NCBI RefSeq assembly: GCF_014356525.2
Contig: NC_052510.1
Location: forward strand, 51,908,619 to 51,972,618
DNA length: 64,000 nucleotides
Source: Nilaparvata lugens
Lineage: Eukaryota > Arthropoda > Insecta > Hemiptera > Delphacidae
Direction of reading: 5' to 3'
Shown here: one piece after another, positions 32,959 to 44,100 of the stretch
Layout of the letters: every line of letters starts with the position of its first letter
Position numbering within the stretch: the stretch's first letter is position 1
The notes under the pieces: model-generated
Databases searched by the model: none
What the model was told of the DNA's origin: nothing
Seen by the model: the letters and a program-made list of their open reading frames with translations, nothing else
Made by a program: the position numbers and the translations under genes

Positions 32959-35900
32959 TAATAATAATAATAATAATAATAACAACAATAATAGAACGTT
33001 TTCCTCAACATATTTTTTTTTAATAAATTTAAATTCTTAAATAAAATCAATTTCATTTTAGATAATTAAATATAAGCCAACGGTTTCATAAGAAAGGGCG
33101 TAATTGTTTAAAATAAGATTTGTTTGTTTAATCATCCGTATTACCGATTTTCAACCTTTTGTATCTTTTTAAATATTGTTCAAAATTGATAAGAACTTTG
33201 TGTCAATAAAAACTAAATTACTTTTCCAATTCTTACTTCTTCTACTTTCATCCTATTTCAAAAATTCAAACACCTTGTGTGAGTCAAAATTTTTATTATC
33301 AAAATTTCCAAGTTTTTGTGTTTTTTTTCTTAATATAAAAAAAAAGACTGGTGGAGGCGTTCCTGCTCCTGTGAGGTAATTGAATGAATTGATCGAAACC
33401 CATACGATTTGGAGGAATCTGGGGATTAATTCATTCAATTATCCACAAATTTAAAGATCCTATAATTTTTGGTAGTGTGCTTTACCAAACATCGAGTAGA
33501 GGCACTAACCACTAAGAAGAATACAATCGATCAGTAGGCCTACTAACGAATTGATTATTTGAATAAATCACATTAATGTGAAGAACATAAATAGATGATG
33601 AAATAACACATAACAAAACACTTATAATCTTTTCGTTAGACTGGTCATTTCTCTTTATTCTTTTATTTGTTACATATGGTGAAGGCGTCGATCGCCCATC
33701 ATCCAATATATTTGTCACAATCTTCAAGGTCTTTGCACATTGTGAATGGTTTTTTGCGAGGGTGAATTATGAGATGATGACGTTCATGTCTTAGGATGAA
33801 TCGTTAAATTATGTAGAGCTCGGAAATTTGAATTCAGGTTTTCCCAAATTTCAATCATTGGAGAGTTCTGCTGTTTGCATATTATCGCACAAATACTTTA
33901 ATACTTCATCATGCTGTCATCTCTCAGTTCTTTTTTGTGCTGATTTTCCATTGATTTGATTAATAATAAAAGTGGTTATGAGACTCAGCTTACCAATATT
34001 ATTGTCGACATTCATTGAAGATCCATAGGCATTTGCAGGCTCTGAATGATACATGCTCGCAGTAAAATATATGACCACTACATAGCATAGCACTCAGCTG
34101 CCAGGTTTATGGCTGGCAATAAATTTCTCGTGCATCGCAATAATGACGTGACGTTGAGCCCTTCAACAACTGAGCTATCGCACTGTACTTTTGAACGCTG
34201 GAGCTCGAGCATCATCAGTGTCACGTGACCATTTAAATGCAAATGTTGAGCCAATTCCATTCAGATTCTGTCCTTTCAATGGAACACCTCAACTGTGTTG
34301 AAAGAAAGTGGTGACCCGCAGAACCAGTCAACCCCATTCCTTCGGTAACTGAGAATCAATATCATTCAAGAGCAAAAGGACACAGTGATGAAAATAAGGA
34401 ATTGGAAGGAAGATCGGAGAGCGTACAACGTTAATGGGATTTGATGAACTGAATGGAATTGGAAGGAGAACAGGAATGCTATTATTCTAGGGATTATAGC
34501 CTTTGCCGGATCTATCCAACTCGCTCGAACTAAAAGCACCTGTGGCTGGTCCCAATTCTCAACCCCTTCCCCACACAACCCACTCTTTATCCCCTCACTA
34601 CTGTTCCACTATCATACCCCTCAACCTCCTTTTCATTCTCTCACCAACAAGAGCAGCGAACCAACCCTTGTTTCATTTTGTGCCAGTCTGGAGAAAACAG
34701 GAAAACTAATACAAGCGCCCCGGCTCATAGCGCAGTAATTCAAGTTAGCAAACTGTGCCAGTCTTGTTCAATGGTCGCTTTCTCAGTAGCCACAACTAGT
34801 TATCAGTCGTGAGAAAGTCCACTGTTGTGAGGAGAGGCGGATGAATTGGAATTATTCATGTTAAACTGCAATTAAACATAACATTTTTATTTATTATACA
34901 AATGACACTAATGTAATAACAGTGGTAGATAAAATAATAAGGAAGCCCTTGTGCTATTTTTCTCTCAAGTTTGTAGGTGATGATACAACCCAAGATAAGG
35001 TTAGAATTTCATTTGTACAATTTTAGTCCAGAATAAACATAGAGACTATAAATTTAGATAGCTTAAATATCATTAATGAATTAATTAGAAACAATTCTAC
35101 TCAATTACTACTTGTAACGATATAATATTGAGCTATTTGAATTTCTGTTGAAAATATACATGTCCTTCCTTAGAAATATGAACTTCAATGAATGACAGAG
35201 ACATTTTTCAACTCTGTTCTGTGTATTGATTACCGATTGGACAGATAGAAAATCACGATTATCATTTATAATTCATGATTATTTTCTAAAATTTGACCTC
35301 AATTATGATTAGTTCCTGTTAAATAACTCTATAATAACCCTTTCACGGACTGTTCATATCCTGATCACAAATTCAAGGCTTATGTTTTCTGTTGTATACT
35401 AATGGAACTCAAATAAAACATGATGAAGAGAATAATCGAATTAAGTAGGGAATTAAAAACGAGAAATAATGAATCAAGTAAACAGAACTATGTTCGCAAT
35501 TGGGAACATATAAAGTTTGTTCCCAATACAATCGTTTCCAGAGTTTTAGAAAGGTTTTAAAGTCTTAATCATTCAAATTTGTTGTTGTTCGTTATGCCTA
35601 AACGCCTTAATTGTATAATTCTTTCACTGTTGTTGTGGAAGTGTCAAGCAAGTTACACGAGAATAATAATTGATGAAATATCAAGATAGGCGTGATTCGC
35701 CATCAATCTTCATCACATGGTTCGCTTTCGCTGCTTGTCTCTCCCGATTTCTCATGACGTCATATTAATCATCCTGTGCCATTGTCATATTTTCATGAAG
35801 TCTATTGTTTGCTAGCTTGACCTTTACCTTCCCATTAAGCCTGATGGATTCATCACCACATTATTCATTTTCGTAATGTATTCTATGTACAAAGGTGAGC

Positions 35901-38900
35901 ATTCAACATTCAACTTTGAATATTGTTCAAGTTATCATGATTGTATTGAGTCTATTCAAGTGAATCTTCCCAAACATTCAAATAATAAGAATTTGTGAAA
36001 ATATGAATGAAGAACATGACATGCAGTCAACTATTGATGGAATAAACAATCTAGTTCACTTATTGACTGGAATACATTCGGGTTTCAAGAATAGTATATA
36101 GATATAGTCAGTGAGTAAAGAACTGAATAGTTTATTTCATGAATAATTGACTGCATGTCAAATAATAAACATTAATGCAATGTTTATACATCGAAGTTCG
36201 GTAATTTTAGCATACCAACATATATTTCATATGTTAATCAAATTTCTGGTTAAGGTATTGTGAGGGTTATACCAGTCTCCTGTCGGTGACGGCACTTATC
36301 TGAGGGTTAATTCCTGTTTTGGGAAGTACCCTTGTCACACGAAATAGGGAAAAATGTCTAGAGTATACTAGATTATTTTCCTGACAATTAATCAAAGGAT
36401 TAATTGTACTATTTTTTCTCAAGATCAAGTAACTCGATGATGGGTTACTATTAGCCTCTGGAATGAATATGATATTAGAAAATAAATAAGCTATAAGCAA
36501 GGTCGAACACAGGGTCACTAAGGAACAACATGTGATGACAAGTTGCATTTATTAAATTTACTAAATCATATAAGAATATTGTTGGTTCAATAAGTATTAA
36601 ATGAATTTGATAATGAAGGGTTAAGCCCATAAACAATATAATTTGAATTTTAAAAAGTTCTTTCAAGTTTATAAATTTATTAAGGATGAGCATGTAGTGC
36701 TTTCACCCAAGGGTTGCCCGACTCAAGTTTGGACAGTGTAACGTCAGAATTTTTACAATCGATATACCAGTTTGTCTAAGAAAAATTGAGTCGAAGAGAT
36801 TTTGAAATAATGATATTATAAATCACTCACATTTATATGGGTCCATAATATACGCGCACTCACTCATGAAGATTTGTTCACTGCATGGCCGGCATCTTTC
36901 GTCAGGCTGCATGGCATCATATTAGGCTTCATTATTTGGCTCGCGATTTAATAACTCCCTTTTTACTGAGACTTGGTAATCAAATTAAATTTTAACGTTA
37001 CGGGAACTCTACATTAATTGAATTCAGCACTCTTACATAAATTTAACAATGAAACATTTAAAAAAAACGACAAAAAATAACAAATAGGAGTTACAAACGA
37101 CTTTCCATTGGAATGCTCAGTTAATCTCTCTCTCTCCTCCTTCTCAGAAATTGAGAAGCTAGGTTTGGGGAAGAAAAGGTCACATGACCAGTTAATGACC
37201 AATCACTGGTCAGAAAAACAAATCTACTAATAGGATGGCTACAAATGAAGTAAATGTGCTCAGGTGTGCCATATAGAATAAATAAATAATTTTACAAATA
37301 AAAACGAGAAAACAAGCAAAAACAAATATAAGGGAACAATGAGCAGATTCTTCAGCAGGTCAGAGTGTACAATAAACAATATAATAAAATTGAAAATTGA
37401 AGCAAGCAGTCAACAACCAGAAACAGACATGCCGGTTATCAGCTGACTGATAAGGTAGCCGGCTCAGTTGCATCGAGAAACTAACCCTTATTGTAAACAA
37501 ACATTTATTATGCTGTTTTAGGTTAGTTGAAAACCATTTACAACTGTTTGTGGATCTGGATCTTGATAAATGAATATATCATAGATTTTGTTGTTATTTC
37601 AACAGCCAATAAAGGTGGGTAGTGTAATTTTTAGCTTATTAGTATAGAAAGTTGCTTATCAAGTATGTTTGGCGAATCTCACCGTGACAGTATTTAATTT
37701 AGTTGCTCAGTGACTACTCTATTATTCTTCCTGAGTTAGACCTCCTAACCTATTTCCAATGTAAGTTTTTAAAATAGAGATACTCCTCGTGTTATTTAAA
37801 TGGAGTTACTTTCCCTCCCTAGGGGAGCTTTTCTGTTTTTTTGGTACCGAGAGTAGAAAAGTGACACTTTAGTAATATGTTCCAGGGATTAAATTAAGTA
37901 CTTTAGTCAGTAGGTAGAGGAAAAATGAATTTTGCAACTCATATCATTGTATCTTCATAAAATAAGGCTAGAGTAAAACCGCTTGTATAATTTCTTATAA
38001 TCAAACAGTAACAAATAATCCTCATTGAATAATATTGTAATAGCACCTCTCATTGACAATCGGACGTTATACCTCAAAGCCATTTCAACCCTTTTCACAA
38101 AGCAAAATGACATAGGTACTGTCTCTGTAAACCAACAGAGCCACATAATTTCCTACCAGGCTTGTTGATAATACGGATGTAATCTTCTCCAATAATATTT
38201 ACCAAGGTTCAACAAAGGAATGGAGCGTCTCTCTTCTCCTCAAATAACAGGATTTAGAACATTATGACACCATAGAATTTGGGATGCTTGGTATTATAAT
38301 TATTATATTTGAAATTTTGTAACTATCTGTCGTACTGAAATTCGTGGAGTTTGAAAAATATTTGAGAAGAAAATAATGTTTAATTCATTGTATGGATGGA
38401 ATAAGTAATGAATGATAATAATTATCAGTACACCAGAACAAGAAGAACAGAGTTCTCATTGATTCTCTAATATTGTTTTCTCAAATCACACTTTTCACAT
38501 CAGCTTCAAACTCTGTTACTGGCAGCTCGCGCACATCACGAAGTGAGGAACGATAGTTTAATAGAATTTCCTTATTTTGATTGACATTAAGGTCAATCGA
38601 ATCAAATCAAATCAAGTCAAGTTTTATTCAATGATATCACTTACATGACAAATTCCATTATACAAATGATATTACAGATCATTGAATACAATACTGTTCG
38701 CTTAAGAAAAATCACTCATTGACCAAACTTCTATACGACATCGCAAATAAGTATGAGTAACTTCGGATAGAGTCGAATCAAGCCCTAATGTGGGCTACAA
38801 TTAATCCATTACATGGTAACGAGATGCAGAGCTCAACAGTTTCCAATTACACTAATAAGACAATTCCCTCCTCTGAAGACGTAATATGGTCTGAGTAGTG

Positions 38901-39340
38901 CGGTACAAGCTCTCAGCCCCTTTGACCTCAGTGACTCTCCTAACTAAGGTATGTAACTCGAACGGTCGTGTACCTCAGCCTTCAGCACTAACAACTAGAT
39001 TATAGCATGTCCTTTGTCTCTCCTACCCGTTGACGTCTGTCTGAGAACTATGTCGTGCGAGATACACTTTGTATGCAAGTGATGTTCCACTGTGGGATGG
39101 GATCTCTCTTGACTGTAACAGCTATTCCAGCAATCTGAGACTGTCGATTTCATGTGCATTCTATGTACGTGTGATTGTGTTTGTGTTGGTTAGTTAATGA
39201 AATAAGTTTCCTGAATTTCGTTACATACTATTCACCATTTATCACCAGTCACGTTTATATTAGTCATATAGTCATTAGTTGGTACATATTAGTCACTTTT
39301 TGTGTAGTTGAGAAGTTGATATTGTGGTAATTATTCATAT
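32503..39340. other. Intergenic or intronic DNA with minor features
   Basis: No supported coding exon. At 32640-32850 a GC-richer stretch ends in a consensus-like donor (TTCTGTAAGTTT) and could be a non-coding first exon. At 33340-33460 a short open stretch (KKKTGGG…, then an in-frame TAA) may be a relic. A TCAGTC initiator-like site lies at about 34803 in GC-richer sequence. A probable reversed retroposon tail (AATCAAATCAAATCAAGTCA) lies at 38604-38625. The rest is featureless AT-rich DNA. Confidence 0.45.
32904..32992 (+). repeat. AAT trinucleotide microsatellite
   Basis: A nearly pure (AAT)n tract with one dropped base and AAC variants at its end. Confidence 0.95.
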
Positions 39341-39586
39341 TGAATGAAAAAGACTAAGAAGTTGTCAAAAAACCACTGATTTATTGATAATTAGAAAGAC
39401 CGGTTTCGGTTATTACACCATTGTCAATCTCTGATAAACTCCAGTTTACCGGAGTTTTATCCAGTTTATCGGAGTAAAAAAACTCCAGTTTATCAGAGAT
39501 TGACAATGGTGTAATAACTGGAACCGGTCTTTCTAATTATCAATAGATCAGTGGTTTTTTGACAATTTCTTAGTCTTTTTCATTCA
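39341..39586. mobile_element. 246-bp foldback element
   Basis: The left arm starts TGAATGAAAAAGACTAAGAA and the right arm ends with its reverse complement (TTCTTAGTCTTTTTCATTCA). The arms run about 110 bp with a few mismatches, including the ACCGGT-centred blocks GACCGGTTTCGGTTATTA and TAATAACTGGAACCGGTC. The centre has several CTCCAGTTTA/TCGGAGT repeats. Related pieces occur at 52905-52996 and 63519-63650. No ORF. Confidence 0.85.
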
Positions 39587-40236
39587 ACATATTAGTCATG
39601 TATTATATACTTTCTTTCATTATAATAGGTCTTCTTTCCAAGCGGATTCATAAAATGTTCCACTTCTAATAATACTGTACTGTGAAGAGGGTAAACTATA
39701 CATGTTTGTAGAAACATAAAGTTGCTGTTCTCAAAAAATAATGTAGAACAGCAAAAGTTTTCAATTTTTCCCCAGAAAGCGTAGTCGACGTGGAGGAAAT
39801 GTTTTGGGAAATTTCTCACTGCTTCCCACACTGAGTGGAAAATAAACGTTTTGTTGGAAACAAGGACTTCCACAAATCGACGACAACATTTTGCTGTTCT
39901 TTTTAAGAAACTGGCAACAAATTGCCGTAATTGATTGAGAACTCAGAAATTTTGTCAATTTTTTGGATTCTGTCCATTTTTATGATAAATATTGGCAAAA
40001 ATGAATACAATTTGATTTGGAATCATCCTGTCAGTCAGTAAAAGTTTACTTGCTTCAATATTAATAAACATATTAATATACATAAATTTCAAAATTATTT
40101 ATTACACCCAATAGCATACAATAACATTTATCACATTCATAAGTCTAATTACACACACGTCGATTTTTGGACGTTCGGGTTTTTGTAGTCTTATAAATTT
40201 TATTAGATTGAACATAACTTGGCAAATTATCATTTT

Positions 40237-40366
40237 ACTTTCCTTGCCCTATTACCATAGGTAAGGAAAGTATTGCTTTCCGAAAAAAATAAGGTACCCC
40301 AATTTCTAAATTTCTATAAGTTTCAAGGTCCCCTGAGTCCAAAAAAGTGGTTTTTGGGTATTGGTC

Positions 40367-40449
<83 letters not shown>

Positions 40450-40458
40450 TGTGTGTGT

Positions 40459-40526
<68 letters not shown>

Positions 40527-40555
40527 TGTGTGTGTGTGGTGTGTGTGTGTGTGTG

Positions 40556-40605
<50 letters not shown>

Positions 40606-41274
40606 TGTGTGTATAAGTGTGTATGTGTGTGTATGTGCGTCTGTGTACACGATATCTCATCTCCCAATTAACGGAATGACTTGAAATTTGGAACTTAAGG
40701 TCCTTACGATATAAGTATCCGACACGAACAATTTTGATCTGATGCAATTCAAAATGGCTGCTAAAATGGCGAAAATGTTGTCAAAAACCGGGTTTTTTGC
40801 AATTTTCTCGAAAACGGCTCCAACGATTTTGATCAAATTCATACCTAAAATAGTCATCGATAAGCTCTATCAACTGCCACAAGTCCCATATCTGTAGAAA
40901 TTTCAGGAGCTTCGCCCCATCAATGCAGATAGATTCCCAATTATCAGGCTTCAGATACAATTTAAACGAAAAAAATCAAGTGGAGTAAATTGAGCATGAA
41001 AATCTCTACAATTGATGTTCAGTAACATTTTCACCTAAAATTGAAAATAAGCTTTAAATTCGAGAAAATGTGATTATTCAATTGCAAATTATTGTTGATT
41101 CTATTAAATCATTCACTATGAAGAGATAGCAGACCTCATGTGTGTCTCCAGCGTTATTGCCCTGTCACCAGCTGGCTCAAATCTTTGAATAGTAGACTTG
41201 AGATGCGCGGGAACACTAGCGTCAGGTGATCAATTTTCATAACGGCAAGGAAGTTGTGGGAGTGCGCCACACCA
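40237..41274. mobile_element. 1.04-kb non-autonomous repeat with inverted ends and a TG microsatellite
   Basis: It begins ACTTTCCTTGCC and ends near GGCAAGG-AAGTTGTGGGAG, short inverted ends, followed by GTGCGCCACACCA. The same right end recurs at 1-33, which fixes that boundary. It holds a 250-bp TG-rich tract (40367-40617), then a conserved-looking stretch (TTGCAATTTTCTCGAAAACG and CAACGATTTTGATCAAATTC). ORFs reading Cys-Val or His-Thr come from the microsatellite. No transposase is encoded. Confidence 0.65.
40367..40617 (+). repeat. TG microsatellite with TGG interruptions
   Basis: A (TG)n tract of about 250 bp is interrupted by GTGG steps at fairly regular intervals and one GTTGTG. Confidence 0.97.
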
Positions 41275-41374
41275 TATTTTTTTTGTTGAGTTCCATTCAA
41301 TCTGGTAGAATTTATAGGGACGGTAGAAAATCAATGTGTGTATAACTGGCTTACCATACTCAGATACTTATGGA

Positions 41375-44100
41375 TCATAACGTTTTCATAATAGTTTGTC
41401 AACGTGGATAGCATATAACCTGTTAGAATAATAACATTTCTATTAAAGTACTAAAATTGGGGAATAGCAGGGATATTAATCCAATGCTACAAATTAATTT
41501 GTTGCTCCAAAATCAGGCAAACTACGTACTGAATATTTGATTATGAATTTTATGATTGTGAAAACAATCATATTGACAAATTTGTCCGTATTTGATTTGT
41601 ACAGAATGCATCTCTTGTATGTGGTCGCCTAGCAACGGGCTCTCAATATTGCATCAGCTTCGGTCGCCGTTGGCTATGCATGCGCCAATCTATCATCATA
41701 ACAGGATAATACAACATGTTCTGTCATCGCAGCAACGTGTTTCCGATTCGTCAATATTGATTCTTTAAAAAAGATGAGAATAGAATAGAAAAATGGAATG
41801 AGATTTTACTGAATGATCATTATTACTGTTCGTTTCTATGTTTCGATGATCAGAAACAGATTTTCCTGTTATTGTACTGGTTTTTTGATGAATAAAATCT
41901 TTTTCATTTAAATATTGTTGTGGCTCCGCATCTTTGATACTACTCCATTCGACTGTATCACTCGACCATATTTTCAGAAAGAGGCTTGAAAAAGTGGAGG
42001 CTACTTTATAAAATATGGGATATAATTTAACGGAAATTTGAATCATCAAACGTATATCGTATATATTGATTAGACTCTCAATACAAAGAATAAAATGTGC
42101 ATCATATTAGGTATATGAAACTACTTCACTAATCCAGAAGGTGAAAAAATGAAAAATGTAGACGAGGAAAAAACTATTGAAAAACCAATTGGAAAAATCT
42201 CTTCTGTGGAAATGTTGGTGCTCAGCCAACAAATTAGAATCGTTGAATAATTCCCAAATGGGAATTATGTAATTTGAGCTTGGTGGAATTAGATGAGCTG
42301 AGAGATAAGAAATACCATTCGAGATATAATATTAAAACGTCAGTCGTCATCGTCCTAGTAGCCTACTTGATGATATTAGAAATGCTCTCTACAGTTTTTC
42401 ATGAGTTATAGGGATCTTTCCCCTATCAGATAGTGAATTATGAAGTCATAGTAAAGAGTTGCATTAATATCATCCATATTGTTTTAACGGATAATGGGCG
42501 TACACTCGTTCAAATTCTGTCGTGAGAAGCACTATTACCGCGTAAAATGAAAAGTACTTAGAATAAACTTCACCAATATGATCACAAATAGGTCGCAAAT
42601 ATATTTATTAGTACTTATTTTAGATTACTTATCATGAAAATGATATTGTAAGAATAAAAACAGGCAAACCCTTCAACATTACTCTCCCAAATTCGGCTGA
42701 CGGCAAAATGCCATGCCTGATGAACTATTTACTTCTGATTTACTGTTTGTTATTTCAATTTGTTTCTTTGTTTTCTAGATTGAGAACTGTTTGAATTGTT
42801 TTGTTGAATAAAGTTAAAAAAAAACTCATTTCTACTCTTCCAAATTTAGATTGGAAGTTCGAAATACGGTTAAGTCATCAAATCTTCTTGAACACCAAAA
42901 CACTCAAATTCTCATTCATGATTCGATGTATGATTGCACAAAATGTGTTCACATCAGATAAGTCGGTAAGTATTCAAAGAAATTATTCCACCTCTAGTTG
43001 TTTGATTGTTTGCAGATACTTCTTGGTCCCAGAATAATGAAGATGGCCCATTGCCTCAGGCTGGTACAAGAGACAATGCAAAAGTTCAAAGGTTGAGCTT
43101 GACAAAGCTTGAAATGGAGGTTATGGATTCCCTTTCGTGGTGGTGGAGATAGCTCCTCCCCTTTCCCGGTTGAAATTGATATTGTTTGCCAAACTGGGTG
43201 ACGGAAGACAAATTGACTTCAATTCTCTTTATTCAGTCGGCTGATGTTCATTTGGGTGGTTTTGTCATCCACCAGTAATGCGAATCATACAATACAGGAA
43301 GGAAATTAAAGTCAGCAACAAATCCGATTTCGTCTTTCAGAACAAAAGACAGTTCTGCAGATTATTGGTTTTCTCGTTGTTTTATTTCAATCACATTTAT
43401 AATTTCATTTCCAATCGAATTGCTACAACTGAGCTGTCTTTTCCACTTCATAAAGTTAGCAGTTATAAAAATTAAAGTAGAGTAAAAAAGTAGAGAGTAG
43501 ACTTACTTTTCAATGAGCACTGAATTATATCTATTCTTTTGGATTAGAAAAGGTACTGGTAACAGAACTTTACAGTGATAGATTGATTTCTTGAATAATT
43601 CTGGATTCCCAATGGATTTTAGGATCAACATTCAGTTACATTGAACACAAGGATTCAAAATAAAAATTCAACTTATTCGAAGCAGCATTCCTTCATTGTC
43701 ACTCAAACTCTTCTTCCCCTCTCCTAACCTAACTTATCAGATTTGCATTTGAACTTGTTAAGATTGGATTATTTAACATTACAGTTGTTTTGTGTCTTTT
43801 TCAAGATCTCATAATCTAATCTTGAAAAATTGCTAGAGATTTGTTCAAATAGAGACTATGAAAGCTGAGTGAGTTTCATCTCATCAAATCATATACTGTA
43901 ATACAGTATCAATATTTAAATCTGCATAAATAGAGAATTCTAATCTTACTCAATCGGAAAAATTTGAACTTCCATATGCTTTCTGTTATATATTACAAAC
44001 AGAGTTTTCCTCGTGAGATTCACGAGATGAAGATAGAGAATTTTCCACCTTCCAAGAAGAAATAGTACCTCATATTTTAAATCTCATGTATATTTTGCTC
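41375..44100 (+). repeat. Tandem segmental duplication, copy 1 (2.73 kb)
   Basis: The segment from TCATAACGTTTTCATA to TTTTGCTC is followed directly by a second copy. The copies differ by scattered substitutions and small indels (for example GTTTCCGATT versus GTTTGCGATT, and GATGATATTAG versus GATATTAG), of the order of 1-2 percent by eye. Each copy holds an identical 94-codon minus-strand ORF (41765-42049 here) and a 78-codon plus-strand ORF (42801-43037). I recognise neither. Confidence 0.93.
41624..41636 (+). promoter_or_regulatory. RFX X-box, copy 1
   Basis: GTCGCCTAGCAAC fits the X-box form GTNRCC-N(1-3)-RGYAAC with both half-sites intact. It sits in a GC-richer patch (41615-41700) that also has CGCCAATC, a CCAAT-like box. 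RFX X-boxes mark ciliary-gene promoters in animals. No first exon can be identified next to it. Confidence 0.4.

Noticed and set aside
40235..40747. Cys-Val and His-Thr repeat ORFs up to 170 codons
   Set aside because: Translations of the TG microsatellite in both strands.
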